Source of the DNA: Prevotella sp.
GTDB taxonomy: Bacteria > Bacteroidota > Bacteroidia > Bacteroidales > Dysgonomonadaceae
Assembly: GCA_031271965.1 (NCBI GenBank)
Contig: JAISUS010000028.1
Location: 1 to 64,000, forward strand
DNA length: 64,000 nt
Reading direction: 5' to 3'
The translations under genes were made by a program, and so were the position numbers. Positions within the stretch are counted from its first letter, which is position 1, and each line of letters opens with the position of its first letter. The notes beneath the pieces are model-generated. The model worked only from the letters and a program-made list of their open reading frames with translations. It had not been told where the DNA came from and ran no database searches. Below are positions 53,032-61,779 of the stretch, piece by piece.

Positions 53032-55125
53032 ATGAAATATAAATCGATTATGGCATTAGTTTGTGGTGCGACTATGATGGCCTGTAATTCGGCAGAAAAG
53101 AAAGCTGATGCGGAGAAAGATGCACCTATAATTGGGAAGGCAACTATCAAGGTTGAAAACGGTATTATGACCCCGGAAGCTCTTTATAGCTTTGGGCGTT
53201 TGTCGGATATTCAGGTTTCGCCTGATAAGTCTAAAATCTTATATGGTGTGACGTATGTCGGTATAGAGCAAAATAAGACAAATAGAGAGTTATTTACTAT
53301 GAATGTAGATGGCTCTGATAAAAAACAGATAACGCAGACCGCCAAGGCCGAGAATAATGCTGTATGGATAAAAGGCGGTTCTAAAATCGCATTTTTGAGT
53401 AGTGAAAGTGGTTCGTCTCAGATATGGGAAATGAATCCTGACGGAACGGATCGTAAACAAATAAGTGAAATAGAGGGCGATATAAATGGTTTTACATATT
53501 CTCCGGACGAGAAAAGAATCATGTACATCAAAAATATAAAATTCGGGGAACGTACAGCAGACCGTTACAAGGATCTGCCCAAAGCTTCGGGGCGTATTAT
53601 CGACGATCTAATGTATAAACATTGGTCTGAGTGGATAGAAGAAATACCTCACACTTTTGTAGCTGACTATAATGGTGAAAAAATATCAGAAGGTGTTGAT
53701 ATCTTGGGTGATGAACCATACGAATGCCCGATGCTTCCATTTGGTGGTACAGAACAACTGGCATGGAGTCCTGACAGTAAATCAATTGCATACACATGTC
53801 GTAAAAAGAAAGGTTTGGATTATGCATTATCCACCAATTCGGATATTTACCTCTATAATATAGATAGCAAAGAGACTACAAACCTGACTGAAGGTATGAT
53901 GGGTTACGACACGAATCCTGTTTTTTCTCCTGATGGGAAGTTTATTGCATGGCAAAGCATGGAGCGTGACGGATACGAGGCTGACAAGAACAGAATGTTT
54001 GTTATGGATCTGGCGACTAAAGAGAAAACTTATGTAACCGAAAATTTCGATTATAATACTGACTATATAGCTTGGAACGATAGCCAGACTATTTACTTTA
54101 TTTCATGCGTAGAAGCTAAAACACATCTTTTTAAAGCAATTGTAGCAACAAAAGAAATTAGCCAGATTACAAAAGGAGAATATGATTATGAAGCGTTTGG
54201 CATTGCTGATGGCAAATTAATAGCTTTGCGCCATTCATTGTCTAAGCCGAATGAGATATATTCTGTGAATCCGGACGATGGTGAAGCTACGGAGTTAAGC
54301 TTTGAAAATAAAGAAATCTTAGATCAGATAACAATGGGTAAAGTCGAAGAACGATGGATACCGACGACTGATGGAAAGAAAATGCTTACATGGGTAGTAT
54401 ATCCACCGAATTTTGACCCGAACAAAAAATATCCGGCATTGCTTTATTGTCAAGGGGGGCCGCAAAGCACTGTGAGCCAGTTCTGGTCATACCGCTGGAA
54501 TCTTCAAATAATGGCGGCGAACGGATATATTATCGTTGCTCCTAATCGTAGAGGATTACCGGGCTTCGGTCAGGAATGGCTTGAACAAATCAGTGGTGAT
54601 TATGGTGGTCAAAATATGAAAGATTATTTATCTGCTATTGATGCCTTGGCTAAAGAACCTTTTGTAAATGCAGACAAACTGGGATGTACAGGTGCCAGCT
54701 ATGGAGGGTTCTCCGTTTATTGGCTTGCAGGCAACCATAACAAACGCTTCAAGGCTTTCCTTGCTCATGCCGGAATTTTCAATTTCGAGGCTCAATATTT
54801 GGAAACAGAAGAAATGTGGTTCGCAAATTGGGATTTGGGTGGTTCATATTGGGATAGGAATAATTCTATAGCTCAACGTTCGTTTGCCAATTCTCCTCAT
54901 AAGTTTGTAGATAAGTGGGATGCCCCGATTATGATTACCCATGGCGAGTTGGATTACCGTATTCTTGCATCACAGGGTATGATGGCTTTCAATGCTGCTA
55001 AACTGAGAGGAATTCCTGCAAGAATGCTCATTTATCCGAATGAAAATCACTGGATTGCTCAGCCTCAGAATGGAATACTATTTCAGAGAGAGTTTTTCCG
55101 TTGGTTCGATGAATATTTGAAATAA
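53032..55125 (+). CDS. S9 family prolyl oligopeptidase-type peptidase, lipoprotein
   Basis: This 697-residue peptidase has a lipoprotein signal with Cys18 (CGATMMAC). The N-terminal beta-propeller (about 40-420) contains repeated WD40-like strands such as SPDKSKILYG, SPDEKRIMYIK and SPDGKFIAWQS. The C-terminal hydrolase domain (about 430-697) has the nucleophile Ser556 in GASYGGF, Asp641 in GELDYR and His673 in NENHWI. Such enzymes (dipeptidyl-peptidase or acylaminoacyl-peptidase type) remove dipeptides or act on short peptides in the periplasm. It has its own promoter and terminator. Confidence 0.94.
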   Translation: MKYKSIMALVCGATMMACNSAEKKADAEKDAPIIGKATIKVENGIMTPEALYSFGRLSDIQVSPDKSKILYGVTYVGIEQNKTNRELFTMNVDGSDKKQITQTAKAENNAVWIKGGSKIAFLSSESGSSQIWEMNPDGTDRKQISEIEGDINGFTYSPDEKRIMYIKNIKFGERTADRYKDLPKASGRIIDDLMYKHWSEWIEEIPHTFVADYNGEKISEGVDILGDEPYECPMLPFGGTEQLAWSPDSKSIAYTCRKKKGLDYALSTNSDIYLYNIDSKETTNLTEGMMGYDTNPVFSPDGKFIAWQSMERDGYEADKNRMFVMDLATKEKTYVTENFDYNTDYIAWNDSQTIYFISCVEAKTHLFKAIVATKEISQITKGEYDYEAFGIADGKLIALRHSLSKPNEIYSVNPDDGEATELSFENKEILDQITMGKVEERWIPTTDGKKMLTWVVYPPNFDPNKKYPALLYCQGGPQSTVSQFWSYRWNLQIMAANGYIIVAPNRRGLPGFGQEWLEQISGDYGGQNMKDYLSAIDALAKEPFVNADKLGCTGASYGGFSVYWLAGNHNKRFKAFLAHAGIFNFEAQYLETEEMWFANWDLGGSYWDRNNSIAQRSFANSPHKFVDKWDAPIMITHGELDYRILASQGMMAFNAAKLRGIPARMLIYPNENHWIAQPQNGILFQREFFRWFDEYLK

Positions 55126-55146
55126 ACGATAGTATATATTAACGAG

Positions 55147-55186
55147 AAAATCCGCTTTTACAGAAATGTGAAAGCGGATTTTTATT
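55147..55186 (+). terminator. Terminator of the S9 peptidase gene
   Basis: AAAATCCGCTTTTACA and TGTGAAAGCGGATTTT form a 16-pair stem with one G-T pair, closed by a GAAA tetraloop and followed by T-rich sequence. Confidence 0.93.
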
Positions 55187-55246
55187 TTAAGATAGTAAAA
55201 TGTGTTTAGAATAATTTGATACTGTTGGATGACTAAAGGAAATCAT

Positions 55247-55298
55247 AAAGCACTCTCAGGATATAATCTTACCCTAAGAAATTGTGAAGGCCAGAGTG
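55247..55298. terminator. Inverted repeat after the DUF2582-like gene
   Basis: AGCACTCT and AGAGTGCT are complementary over eight bases with 36 bases between. Read leftward it follows the small winged-helix gene by nine bases, but no clear T-run follows, so termination is uncertain. Confidence 0.3.
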
Positions 55299-55306
55299 CT
55301 ACATGA

Positions 55307-55534
55307 TCAATAGTATATTTCAGTCATGTAATGATTGTTGAGCTCCACATATAATACTCCTTTCTTGTCCGAAAAAGATATCTTGTTTTCTCTGGACAAC
55401 CAGCCTAATGCTAGTAAAATATAGTATTCTTTGTAATTTGTAAGCTCAATAATTTCTTTCAGCGAAAGTTTGCCCTTCTCTGATAATAGCCTCCAGATGG
55501 TACCAGCATTGATTCCTATATCATTCTTCAGCAT
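55307..55534 (-). CDS. Small winged-helix protein, DUF2582-like
   Basis: This 75-residue protein (INAGTIWRLLSEKGKLSLKE, then NYKEYYILLALGWLSREN) fits the DUF2582 winged-helix domain found widely in Bacteroidetes. The helix-turn-helix and a short wing (KISFSDKKGVLYVELN) make up nearly the whole protein. It is assumed to bind nucleic acid; no target is known. It stands alone. Confidence 0.75.
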   Translation of the reverse strand: MLKNDIGINAGTIWRLLSEKGKLSLKEIIELTNYKEYYILLALGWLSRENKISFSDKKGVLYVELNNHYMTEIYY

Positions 55535-55712
55535 AATAGTAAATCTTATAGTTTGTGTAACAACTCAATTAATTTAATCCTTTTTGACCTTTATATAATC
55601 TGAATATGGTTCAGAACTTATAATTTCATATCGTATCAGTTACTAAATATAGCTATTATTTTCGTAATGAACTAATTTTAATCTGTTTACTAATAAGAGG
55701 AATCTATATTCT

Positions 55713-56612
55713 TTAGAAAATGTTGTAAAAGTCAGGTTTTATACATATTCCTATCCGGATGTTCATTGTGTATCTGTTGTAATCCATCAGGCTTTCACCG
55801 TATCCCTGAAAAAATCTGGCAAACAAATACTGGTTTGACTTTTGGGAGACCCTGAAAGATGCTGTCATTGTTGTATTTATATTACCAAATCCTTTTCTGG
55901 GATTGAAATCTGCTGACAACCACCACTTTTGTTTATTACTAATGTAGTTGAGAGATATATATCCTAATCCCCTATAATCTAAAAGGTCTTTATTGTTGTC
56001 ACCATCTACATATGGAGCCCAAAATTCCCCGGCAAGATTAAATCTGGCGTTGAAAAAATATTTCATCGATACACTTAAATAGTTCCAACTTCGGGACTCT
56101 TCTCCATCACGACCATTCGATTCATGTTTAATCTGGGCAAACGCTGCACCTACTAATTTATGTTGGTGAAATATATATTTACCTAAGCCTAATCCCGGAT
56201 TATAATTGGTATCTCTAAAAGGGCTTGATTCGGCATATATATCCCAAAACGATTTTTGAGTATATGTCAGATATGCAAATGTTTTGAACGGAAGAACACT
56301 TTTGGTTAGTCGCTGTCTTATGCTTATCTGAAATGTAGCATCAGCTGATTCATTCGTTATTTTTTGATTTAAAGGTACTCCTGTAACAAAATAGGTGTCT
56401 TTATATACAGCAAATGCGGGTAATTTATCAGCCAGTTTTATTGCATCTTTCTCTGATATTTTAAAATGTCTTGGCTTGAAGATATGAGGATCTTGCATTG
56501 CTTTGTCATACTCTTGACGCAGAGAGTCATTTGTCATATATATATAATCTTCTTGGGCTGATATCCTAGAGACTAACACGAATAGAATTAATAAAGATGA
56601 GATTCTTAACAT
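55713..56612 (-). CDS. pldA: Outer-membrane phospholipase A (OMPLA/PldA family)
   Basis: This 299-residue outer-membrane enzyme hydrolyses acyl chains of phospholipids. After a signal peptide (MLRISSLLILFVLVSRISAQ) it has the beta-barrel and the catalytic set of OMPLA: His163 and Ser165 in KHESNGR and Asn177 in SRSWN, with the same His-Ser-Asn spacing (2 and 12 residues) as the E. coli enzyme. YNPGLGLGKY corresponds to the YxPE-type strand before it. OMPLA normally acts as a dimer to remove phospholipids misplaced in the outer leaflet. A TetR regulator gene lies upstream in the same direction, 132 bases away. Confidence 0.9.
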   Translation of the reverse strand: MLRISSLLILFVLVSRISAQEDYIYMTNDSLRQEYDKAMQDPHIFKPRHFKISEKDAIKLADKLPAFAVYKDTYFVTGVPLNQKITNESADATFQISIRQRLTKSVLPFKTFAYLTYTQKSFWDIYAESSPFRDTNYNPGLGLGKYIFHQHKLVGAAFAQIKHESNGRDGEESRSWNYLSVSMKYFFNARFNLAGEFWAPYVDGDNNKDLLDYRGLGYISLNYISNKQKWWLSADFNPRKGFGNINTTMTASFRVSQKSNQYLFARFFQGYGESLMDYNRYTMNIRIGICIKPDFYNIF

Positions 56613-56744
56613 CTTAGTAGGTAGTGGTTTGGTTTATGAATTTGTTGTCTATTTGTCAAGTAACTTATTAATTATATAGTATAAATTCTAATTCAGATTT
56701 TCTAATGGATCAATGAAGACAATGAAAAATTTATCAAATAAAAA

Positions 56745-57374
56745 TTAGATTTTAATTAAACTGTATAAATAATCAATTACTTGTTTTCGTCTATTAATAT
56801 CTTGAAGGATATTAATAGAAAATATTTCTTTATCATCAATCTCACAGTCATGGCTTGATGACTCTTTTATACAAACATTATTGAAGAGGATGCCCATGAT
56901 ATCAATATCAATATCAGAGCGTACTTCTTTCTGTTTTATACTATTTTTAAGGGCTTGTTGCCAATGAGATATTAACAGCTTATTAATTTCATTGAATCGT
57001 ACAATGAACTCAGGGTAATATTTAACAGCTTGTATCATCAAGGCTGTATAATTTAAAAAGACCAGATGTGTGACGCCTGCTTTGACAAATACATTAACAA
57101 TCAGTTTTTGCCGTCTATAAGTAATTTTGATGAATTGATCTACCGTATAATCATGTTGTTTGTCCATTTTGTACAGGTAGCGTTCGAATAATTTAAAAAA
57201 ATATTCATCTATTACTGCTCTGAACAAATCTTCTTTATTATCAAAATAGCGGTACATAGCTCCTCTGGACATACACAGCTCCTTTTGTAACACCGATATG
57301 GATGCACTATCATAACCTTTCTGCATAAATACATCGAAGGCTCTTCTTAATATATATTCCCGGCTATACTTCAT
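56745..57374 (-). CDS. TetR family transcriptional regulator
   Basis: A regulator of about 209 residues with the TetR helix-turn-helix ASISVLQKELCMSRGAMYRY followed by FDNKEDLF, then an unusually divergent helical domain. I start at the ATG of MKYSREYILRRAF; the frame extends three codons to a TTG. A TGAAC-N4-GTTCA palindrome lies 10 bases upstream. Its target may be its own gene and possibly pldA downstream, but an AT-rich gap separates them and no common transcript is evident. Confidence 0.88.
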   Translation of the reverse strand: MKYSREYILRRAFDVFMQKGYDSASISVLQKELCMSRGAMYRYFDNKEDLFRAVIDEYFFKLFERYLYKMDKQHDYTVDQFIKITYRRQKLIVNVFVKAGVTHLVFLNYTALMIQAVKYYPEFIVRFNEINKLLISHWQQALKNSIKQKEVRSDIDIDIMGILFNNVCIKESSSHDCEIDDKEIFSINILQDINRRKQVIDYLYSLIKI

Positions 57375-57384
57375 TATTAACAAG

Positions 57385-57398
57385 TGAACGATTGTTCA
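57385..57398. promoter_or_regulatory. Possible TetR operator TGAAC-N4-GTTCA
   Basis: A perfect five-base inverted repeat around GATT just upstream of the TetR start codon. The half-site TGAAC is common among TetR-family operators. Short arms leave room for chance. Confidence 0.45.
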
Positions 57399-57484
57399 TA
57401 TCGCAAAAGTCATATTTTATATTGAGATGTAATAATAATTTTAGTTAAAAAATATTTAACAAGAATTTTATGACAAAATAATAA

Positions 57485-57520
57485 CAAAAGCTCTGTAATA
57501 TTTAATTTACAGAGCTTTCA
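57485..57520 (-). terminator. Terminator of the nrf operon
   Basis: AAAGCTCTGTAA and TTACAGAGCTTT form a perfect 12-pair stem around TATTTAAT; on the leftward strand TTTTG follows. It lies 17 bases after the ccsA stop codon. Confidence 0.9.
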
Positions 57521-57536
57521 ATTTTATAAATTAGTT

Positions 57537-58322
57537 TCAATTGGAATATACGTGAATACTATTTTGAGCGGCAGGTAAATAATTGACTCCTATCCAGGTT
57601 ATCATAAGTAAAATGAATGCTATCGGTAACATCCATAGCGTAAATTTGATGTGGTAATTTTGTAAGCGCATGTGTATGTATACAAGATAAGCGGCCGAAG
57701 TAATAAAAGCCCATGTTTCTTTTGGGTCCCACGACCAATAATGCCCCCATGCTTCTTTAGCCCATACAGCACCCATTAACATACCCAAAATGAGAAAACC
57801 AAAGCCCACATACACTATGTTGTCCATGAATCTGTATAGTTCAGCATCAGGTTTGTTCTTTTTCAATTTGCCGAGTTGCATAAAGGATGCGATTGTAGCG
57901 GCTCCCAGCATAGAGTAGGAGAGTATATATACGGTTACATGCGGTACAAACCAATAACTTTGCAGTGCAGGCATTAAGTTGGTTGAATGTATTTCCGGTT
58001 TAAAAATATTAATGCAAACAAACACACATGCCACCAATGAAGAAAACGATAGCAGCCATTTGTATTTCCAATGTTTATAGGTGATAAAGCCAATCGTTGC
58101 AAGGAAGAAGGAGTACCAAAGACGAGTTTCGCCAATTGTTCTTAAAGGCGGGCGTTCTTGTCCTATCCATAATCCGACAATAAATGCGCCAAAAATCAGT
58201 ATTCCTACAACCATTAAGAGGTCGACAGCTGTTGTTCTTTTTAATTTATATATCAAAGATCCGGCTGCGATCCAACATATCATAGCCGGTATCGAAAACC
58301 ATAAATATTCATTCCACGTCAT
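57537..58322 (-). CDS. ccsA: Cytochrome c assembly protein CcsA/ResC
   Basis: This heme-handling membrane protein of about 261 residues works with ResB to deliver heme to apocytochromes c in the periplasm. It has about eight helices and the tryptophan-rich heme motif WGHYWSWDPKETW, plus flanking histidines (VPHVTVYILSY). I start at the ATG of MTWNEYLWF, which overlaps the ResB stop by 14 bases. The frame runs 52 codons further upstream inside the ResB gene, but that part is a shadow of resB. It is the last gene of the nrf operon. Confidence 0.9.
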   Translation of the reverse strand: MTWNEYLWFSIPAMICWIAAGSLIYKLKRTTAVDLLMVVGILIFGAFIVGLWIGQERPPLRTIGETRLWYSFFLATIGFITYKHWKYKWLLSFSSLVACVFVCINIFKPEIHSTNLMPALQSYWFVPHVTVYILSYSMLGAATIASFMQLGKLKKNKPDAELYRFMDNIVYVGFGFLILGMLMGAVWAKEAWGHYWSWDPKETWAFITSAAYLVYIHMRLQNYHIKFTLWMLPIAFILLMITWIGVNYLPAAQNSIHVYSN

Positions 58323-59562
58323 CTTCTTTCTTTGTTTTTTTGTTACCGGACCATAATAAACAAACCGATCCCAGAGCGAATAAAATAATACCAATATAAA
58401 CAGGCCATAACCATGGGTCATATACAAGTTCGAAACTACTATATGTTGATGCTTTTCCTGCTTGTGTGTTATATCCATACTGATAGATCATCCAATCGCC
58501 GATTTTAAGAGGCTTGTTAACTTCTACCTGAGCGTTTACATCGTCTTCGTGTTCAGTAATAACTGTAATATCAGACATAAATCGTTTTGGCTCGGACTGA
58601 GTCATCACTACGCAGTGCTGTGAATCGAGAGGTAATGTCATATACAATTGAGACATACTGCCTCCACAGACCCAACCTTCGCTTATATTTCCGTTTCTTT
58701 CAGCTCTGACTCTTGCCGCCGGGGATGAACCGGGCATGGGCATATGGTAATACGTACTGTCGCTGTTTCTTATCGCTTCGTGGATATATTCTTCAATAGA
58801 TATATTCCATTCATATAATTTACCGCTAGGCCTTTTTTCATCTATCTGGAAATAATCAGGTTTAGATATTGGCAGGGTTTCTCCGGTGTTACGATCTATA
58901 ATCGCTAATTTAGGCGGATATTCCTCCATTACAAAATCGTTGAGCTGAATAGCAACGGGCAATTCCAGTACATCGCCATTGTCGTTATAGACTCTCCATT
59001 CCACCTCTCCTTCGTATACGTACATCACATACCGTTTGATATCGGCTGTTCCAAGTCCCGCTGCAAATAAAATAATCCACAGTCCGATATGATTGAAATA
59101 GAATGCATAATCTTTTATTTTAAACGCTATTAGTCTACGTACTATCAGAGCACCTAATGAAAGGAGTGTCAGGAAATAAACCAGAACAAAAGCCCATGAA
59201 CTGGTAATTTGTCTGAAACCTAAACGGGTAAGTGCGCTGCTATCATGCGGATCGACACGTAATAACTGAGGTGTAAGGCCCATTACTATTCCTAATATCA
59301 ATAATCCTCCTATAAGAGATACAGCAAAAGGTACCCCCGAAAACCAATGGTATATGGCGTTTTTTCGTGCAAAGGAAAATAATATTAAGAACAGAATAAT
59401 AATTCCTCCTACAATTAGATTTACCGGTGAACTGAATAATAGGAAATTGAACTTACCAATTAGTAATTGCAGAATAAATCCGATTATAATTATACCGGTA
59501 ATGATGGCAATGCTTTCTTTATATCGCCACGGAAACTCCCACATTTTCTTTTTATCTGTCAT
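58309..59562 (-). CDS. resB: Cytochrome c biogenesis protein ResB/Ccs1
   Basis: This 417-residue protein has about four membrane helices (near residues 18-36, 44-62, 78-97 and 120-180) and a periplasmic domain before a last helix near residue 390, the ResB plan. LWIILFAAGLGTADIKRYVM is the usual conserved part. With CcsA it forms the system II cytochrome c synthase. It follows nrfA by 85 bases that contain a strong hairpin. Confidence 0.85.
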   Translation of the reverse strand: MTDKKKMWEFPWRYKESIAIITGIIIIGFILQLLIGKFNFLLFSSPVNLIVGGIIILFLILFSFARKNAIYHWFSGVPFAVSLIGGLLILGIVMGLTPQLLRVDPHDSSALTRLGFRQITSSWAFVLVYFLTLLSLGALIVRRLIAFKIKDYAFYFNHIGLWIILFAAGLGTADIKRYVMYVYEGEVEWRVYNDNGDVLELPVAIQLNDFVMEEYPPKLAIIDRNTGETLPISKPDYFQIDEKRPSGKLYEWNISIEEYIHEAIRNSDSTYYHMPMPGSSPAARVRAERNGNISEGWVCGGSMSQLYMTLPLDSQHCVVMTQSEPKRFMSDITVITEHEDDVNAQVEVNKPLKIGDWMIYQYGYNTQAGKASTYSSFELVYDPWLWPVYIGIILFALGSVCLLWSGNKKTKKEDDVE

Positions 59563-59577
59563 TTGTCTATTATCAAC

Positions 59578-59617
59578 AAAGAGTGTCCGAAAGATATTAT
59601 TTTGACGGACACTCTTT
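59578..59617. terminator. Perfect hairpin between nrfA and resB
   Basis: AAAGAGTGTCCG and CGGACACTCTTT form a perfect 12-pair stem around 16 bases. It lies within the operon, between the nrfA stop and the resB start. On the leftward strand only TTT follows the stem, so it may attenuate transcription or protect the nrfA mRNA end rather than end transcription fully. Confidence 0.75.
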
Positions 59618-59647
59618 ACCTATTATGTGCTATTTACAAAAATACAT

Positions 59648-61147
59648 TTACAGGCTGGCTATAATACGTCCCTTCTCTTTTGCTTTTTTCAGCCATTCAG
59701 GAACCACCGTTTTAATCCATTTATCTTTATTCTCTTGCAGGGTTTTCATATCCAGACCAATGTATGCCTGTGCTTTATCTTTGGTAGAAATATCAGGCAT
59801 AGCAACATCTTTTACACCGTGATCGAACAACACTTTTTGCAATTCTAACTGGGCTTGTAGCGATCTATCCAAACTGTGAGCCATAATACGTTGGGTTTCG
59901 ATAGGGGCGTGGAATGATGCACCGTGAGATGCTACAGAAAAATCCCAGCGCCATTGTGCCTGGCGGATAAGTTTAAGGGAAGCTTCCATTTCTTTTTCGG
60001 TAGCTCCGTTATCCCAGGCAGCTTTAGCCATGATATGTGCCTTTGAAAGTTCCTTTTCTATACGGTTACGTATTTCCAATGCTTTGTCTTGACGCTCATA
60101 TACGTAGTTTTTAAGATTTTCTTCACTATCGCGATGACAAACTTGACATGTATTAGCTACATTTTTCAGAGGACTCATAATTTGGTGGTTAGAGTATTTT
60201 ATCCCTCCTTCTGCAATATATGGCATATGGCAGTCTGCGCAAGATAATCCTCGTTGGGCGTGTGTACCCATCATAAATGTTTCATAGTCGGGGTGCTGAG
60301 CTTTCAGCATAGGTGCACGGCTCAATTTGTGCGTCCAATCTGAGAATTGGGCTTCGTCATAATATTTTTCCATATCCTCCACAGTCATACCTTTATCCCA
60401 TGGGAAAGTGAGGTATTTTCCATCCCCTTTGAAATAGTATTCCACATGGCACTGGGCGCATACCAAGGAGCGCATTTCCTGAGGTGTAGCTTTAGTAATA
60501 TCTTTTCCTTGACGTTGGAACGCTTCTATCAACCCAGGTTGTGTTATCGTCAGATTCATTGTTTTAGGGTCGTGGCAGTTGGCACAACCTACAGGATTTA
60601 CAATTTCCGAACCGAATGCTCCCCATTTTGTTTTGTAGAATTCTTCTATTCCTACTTCATGCATCATGCGAGGCACATCAGGACTTTTACATGTCCAGCA
60701 AGTTGCCGGCTGAGGCCCGTCTGTATCTGTTTCAGGGCAACCTGTACGCAATGTATTCCTGTTGTCCTCAAGAGCATGCATATGTCCGCGTGGTGCTTTA
60801 TAGTCCTGAGAAAAAGCATATCCGGCCCATAATACCACCATTTCGGGACGACTGGCTAATACGTCTTCTTCCATGTTCCCCATATGCTTACTTTTGAAGT
60901 CCATATCGGCTGTCATCTTCCACGTATTGTATTCTCTGGGGTAATTCTCTCCCCACAGTTCGTTTCTTGATTCTATACCCTCTATATCGCGCACCTTGTT
61001 GTTGTAGATAGAGGCTATTTCGGCCCTGCGCTCTGTGATAGATGCGGCTAGTAATCCGAGCAAGAAGACGCCAACCATTACTACTGCAAATATCCCCCAT
61101 CCTATAATGGGTTTACGTTTTATAGCTTCTGATAATTTCTTGAACAT
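59648..61147 (-). CDS. nrfA: Pentaheme nitrite reductase (ammonia-forming), cytochrome c552
   Basis: NrfA reduces nitrite to ammonia with six electrons in the periplasm. The 499-residue protein has an N-terminal membrane or signal helix (about 15-36) and five heme motifs: the catalytic CWTCK (150-154, lysine as heme ligand), CANCH (188-192), CAQCH (230-234), CADCH (303-307) and CQVCH (334-338). The conserved active-site segment with histidine NHQIMSPLKNVA and the C-terminal SHGASFHAP are present. It follows nrfH by 27 bases, so the NrfHA complex is made from one transcript. Confidence 0.97.
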   Translation of the reverse strand: MFKKLSEAIKRKPIIGWGIFAVVMVGVFLLGLLAASITERRAEIASIYNNKVRDIEGIESRNELWGENYPREYNTWKMTADMDFKSKHMGNMEEDVLASRPEMVVLWAGYAFSQDYKAPRGHMHALEDNRNTLRTGCPETDTDGPQPATCWTCKSPDVPRMMHEVGIEEFYKTKWGAFGSEIVNPVGCANCHDPKTMNLTITQPGLIEAFQRQGKDITKATPQEMRSLVCAQCHVEYYFKGDGKYLTFPWDKGMTVEDMEKYYDEAQFSDWTHKLSRAPMLKAQHPDYETFMMGTHAQRGLSCADCHMPYIAEGGIKYSNHQIMSPLKNVANTCQVCHRDSEENLKNYVYERQDKALEIRNRIEKELSKAHIMAKAAWDNGATEKEMEASLKLIRQAQWRWDFSVASHGASFHAPIETQRIMAHSLDRSLQAQLELQKVLFDHGVKDVAMPDISTKDKAQAYIGLDMKTLQENKDKWIKTVVPEWLKKAKEKGRIIASL

Positions 61148-61174
61148 AATATTATTGGTCTTTTAGTTGTTTTT

Positions 61175-61753
61175 CTATTTCTTCATTTTTTGTTTCAGCC
61201 AATCAGGGACAGGTGACTCCGGAAGAGGAACAATGGCATTGGGAGTGCCGGACAGGTTACTTACTTTCGAATGTGGCACTTGGGTATGACAATCCCAACA
61301 AGCTTTTCCTTCTCCTTTCTTTGTGTCAGTATATTCAATCATTCCCGTTTTTACAAACTCGGTATTCAGTTGAGTATGACAACGGATACAATTATTCATA
61401 ATAACTCCGTAACTGGCATCCCGGGGTCTGATCGATTGAGGCTCACCTTTTACGGTAAATACAGCAGAATGATAGAGCCCATCCATCGCTTTGAAAGCAT
61501 ACTTACTGAAAACGTTGTTGTGAGGTACGTGACAATCGTTACATGTAGCCCATTGTGCGTGCGAACTGTGATTCCATGTCTGATAGTAGGGAGTCATGAT
61601 GTGACAATTGATGCATGCTTTCGGATCATCCGACAAATAAGAGTGTGCCCTTGACATATACAATGTATATGCCCCAAGTCCGAAAATTACACCTCCTAAT
61701 ATAAAGATGGGAAGTATAAATTGTCTGGGTATTTGACTTAGAATTTTTTTCAT
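61175..61753 (-). CDS. nrfH: NrfH/NapC-type tetraheme quinol dehydrogenase
   Basis: NrfH oxidises menaquinol and passes electrons to NrfA. The 192-residue protein has one N-terminal membrane helix (about 10-32) and four heme motifs: CINCH (47-51), CNDCH (71-75), CIRCH (122-126) and CWDCH (152-156). It lies between the porin gene and nrfA. Confidence 0.95.
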   Translation of the reverse strand: MKKILSQIPRQFILPIFILGGVIFGLGAYTLYMSRAHSYLSDDPKACINCHIMTPYYQTWNHSSHAQWATCNDCHVPHNNVFSKYAFKAMDGLYHSAVFTVKGEPQSIRPRDASYGVIMNNCIRCHTQLNTEFVKTGMIEYTDTKKGEGKACWDCHTQVPHSKVSNLSGTPNAIVPLPESPVPDWLKQKMKK

Positions 61754-61779
61754 GGTATAACTTTTCTATATAGTTTTTC

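Noticed and set aside
58323-58478. N-terminal extension of ccsA by 52 codons
   Set aside because: These codons overlap resB, and the ATG of MTWNEYLWF gives the normal CcsA start with a first helix, overlapping the resB stop by 14 bases.
60347-60832. A 161-codon open frame opposite nrfA
   Set aside because: It is antisense to the heme-binding region, where all five heme motifs and conserved histidines are intact on the other strand.
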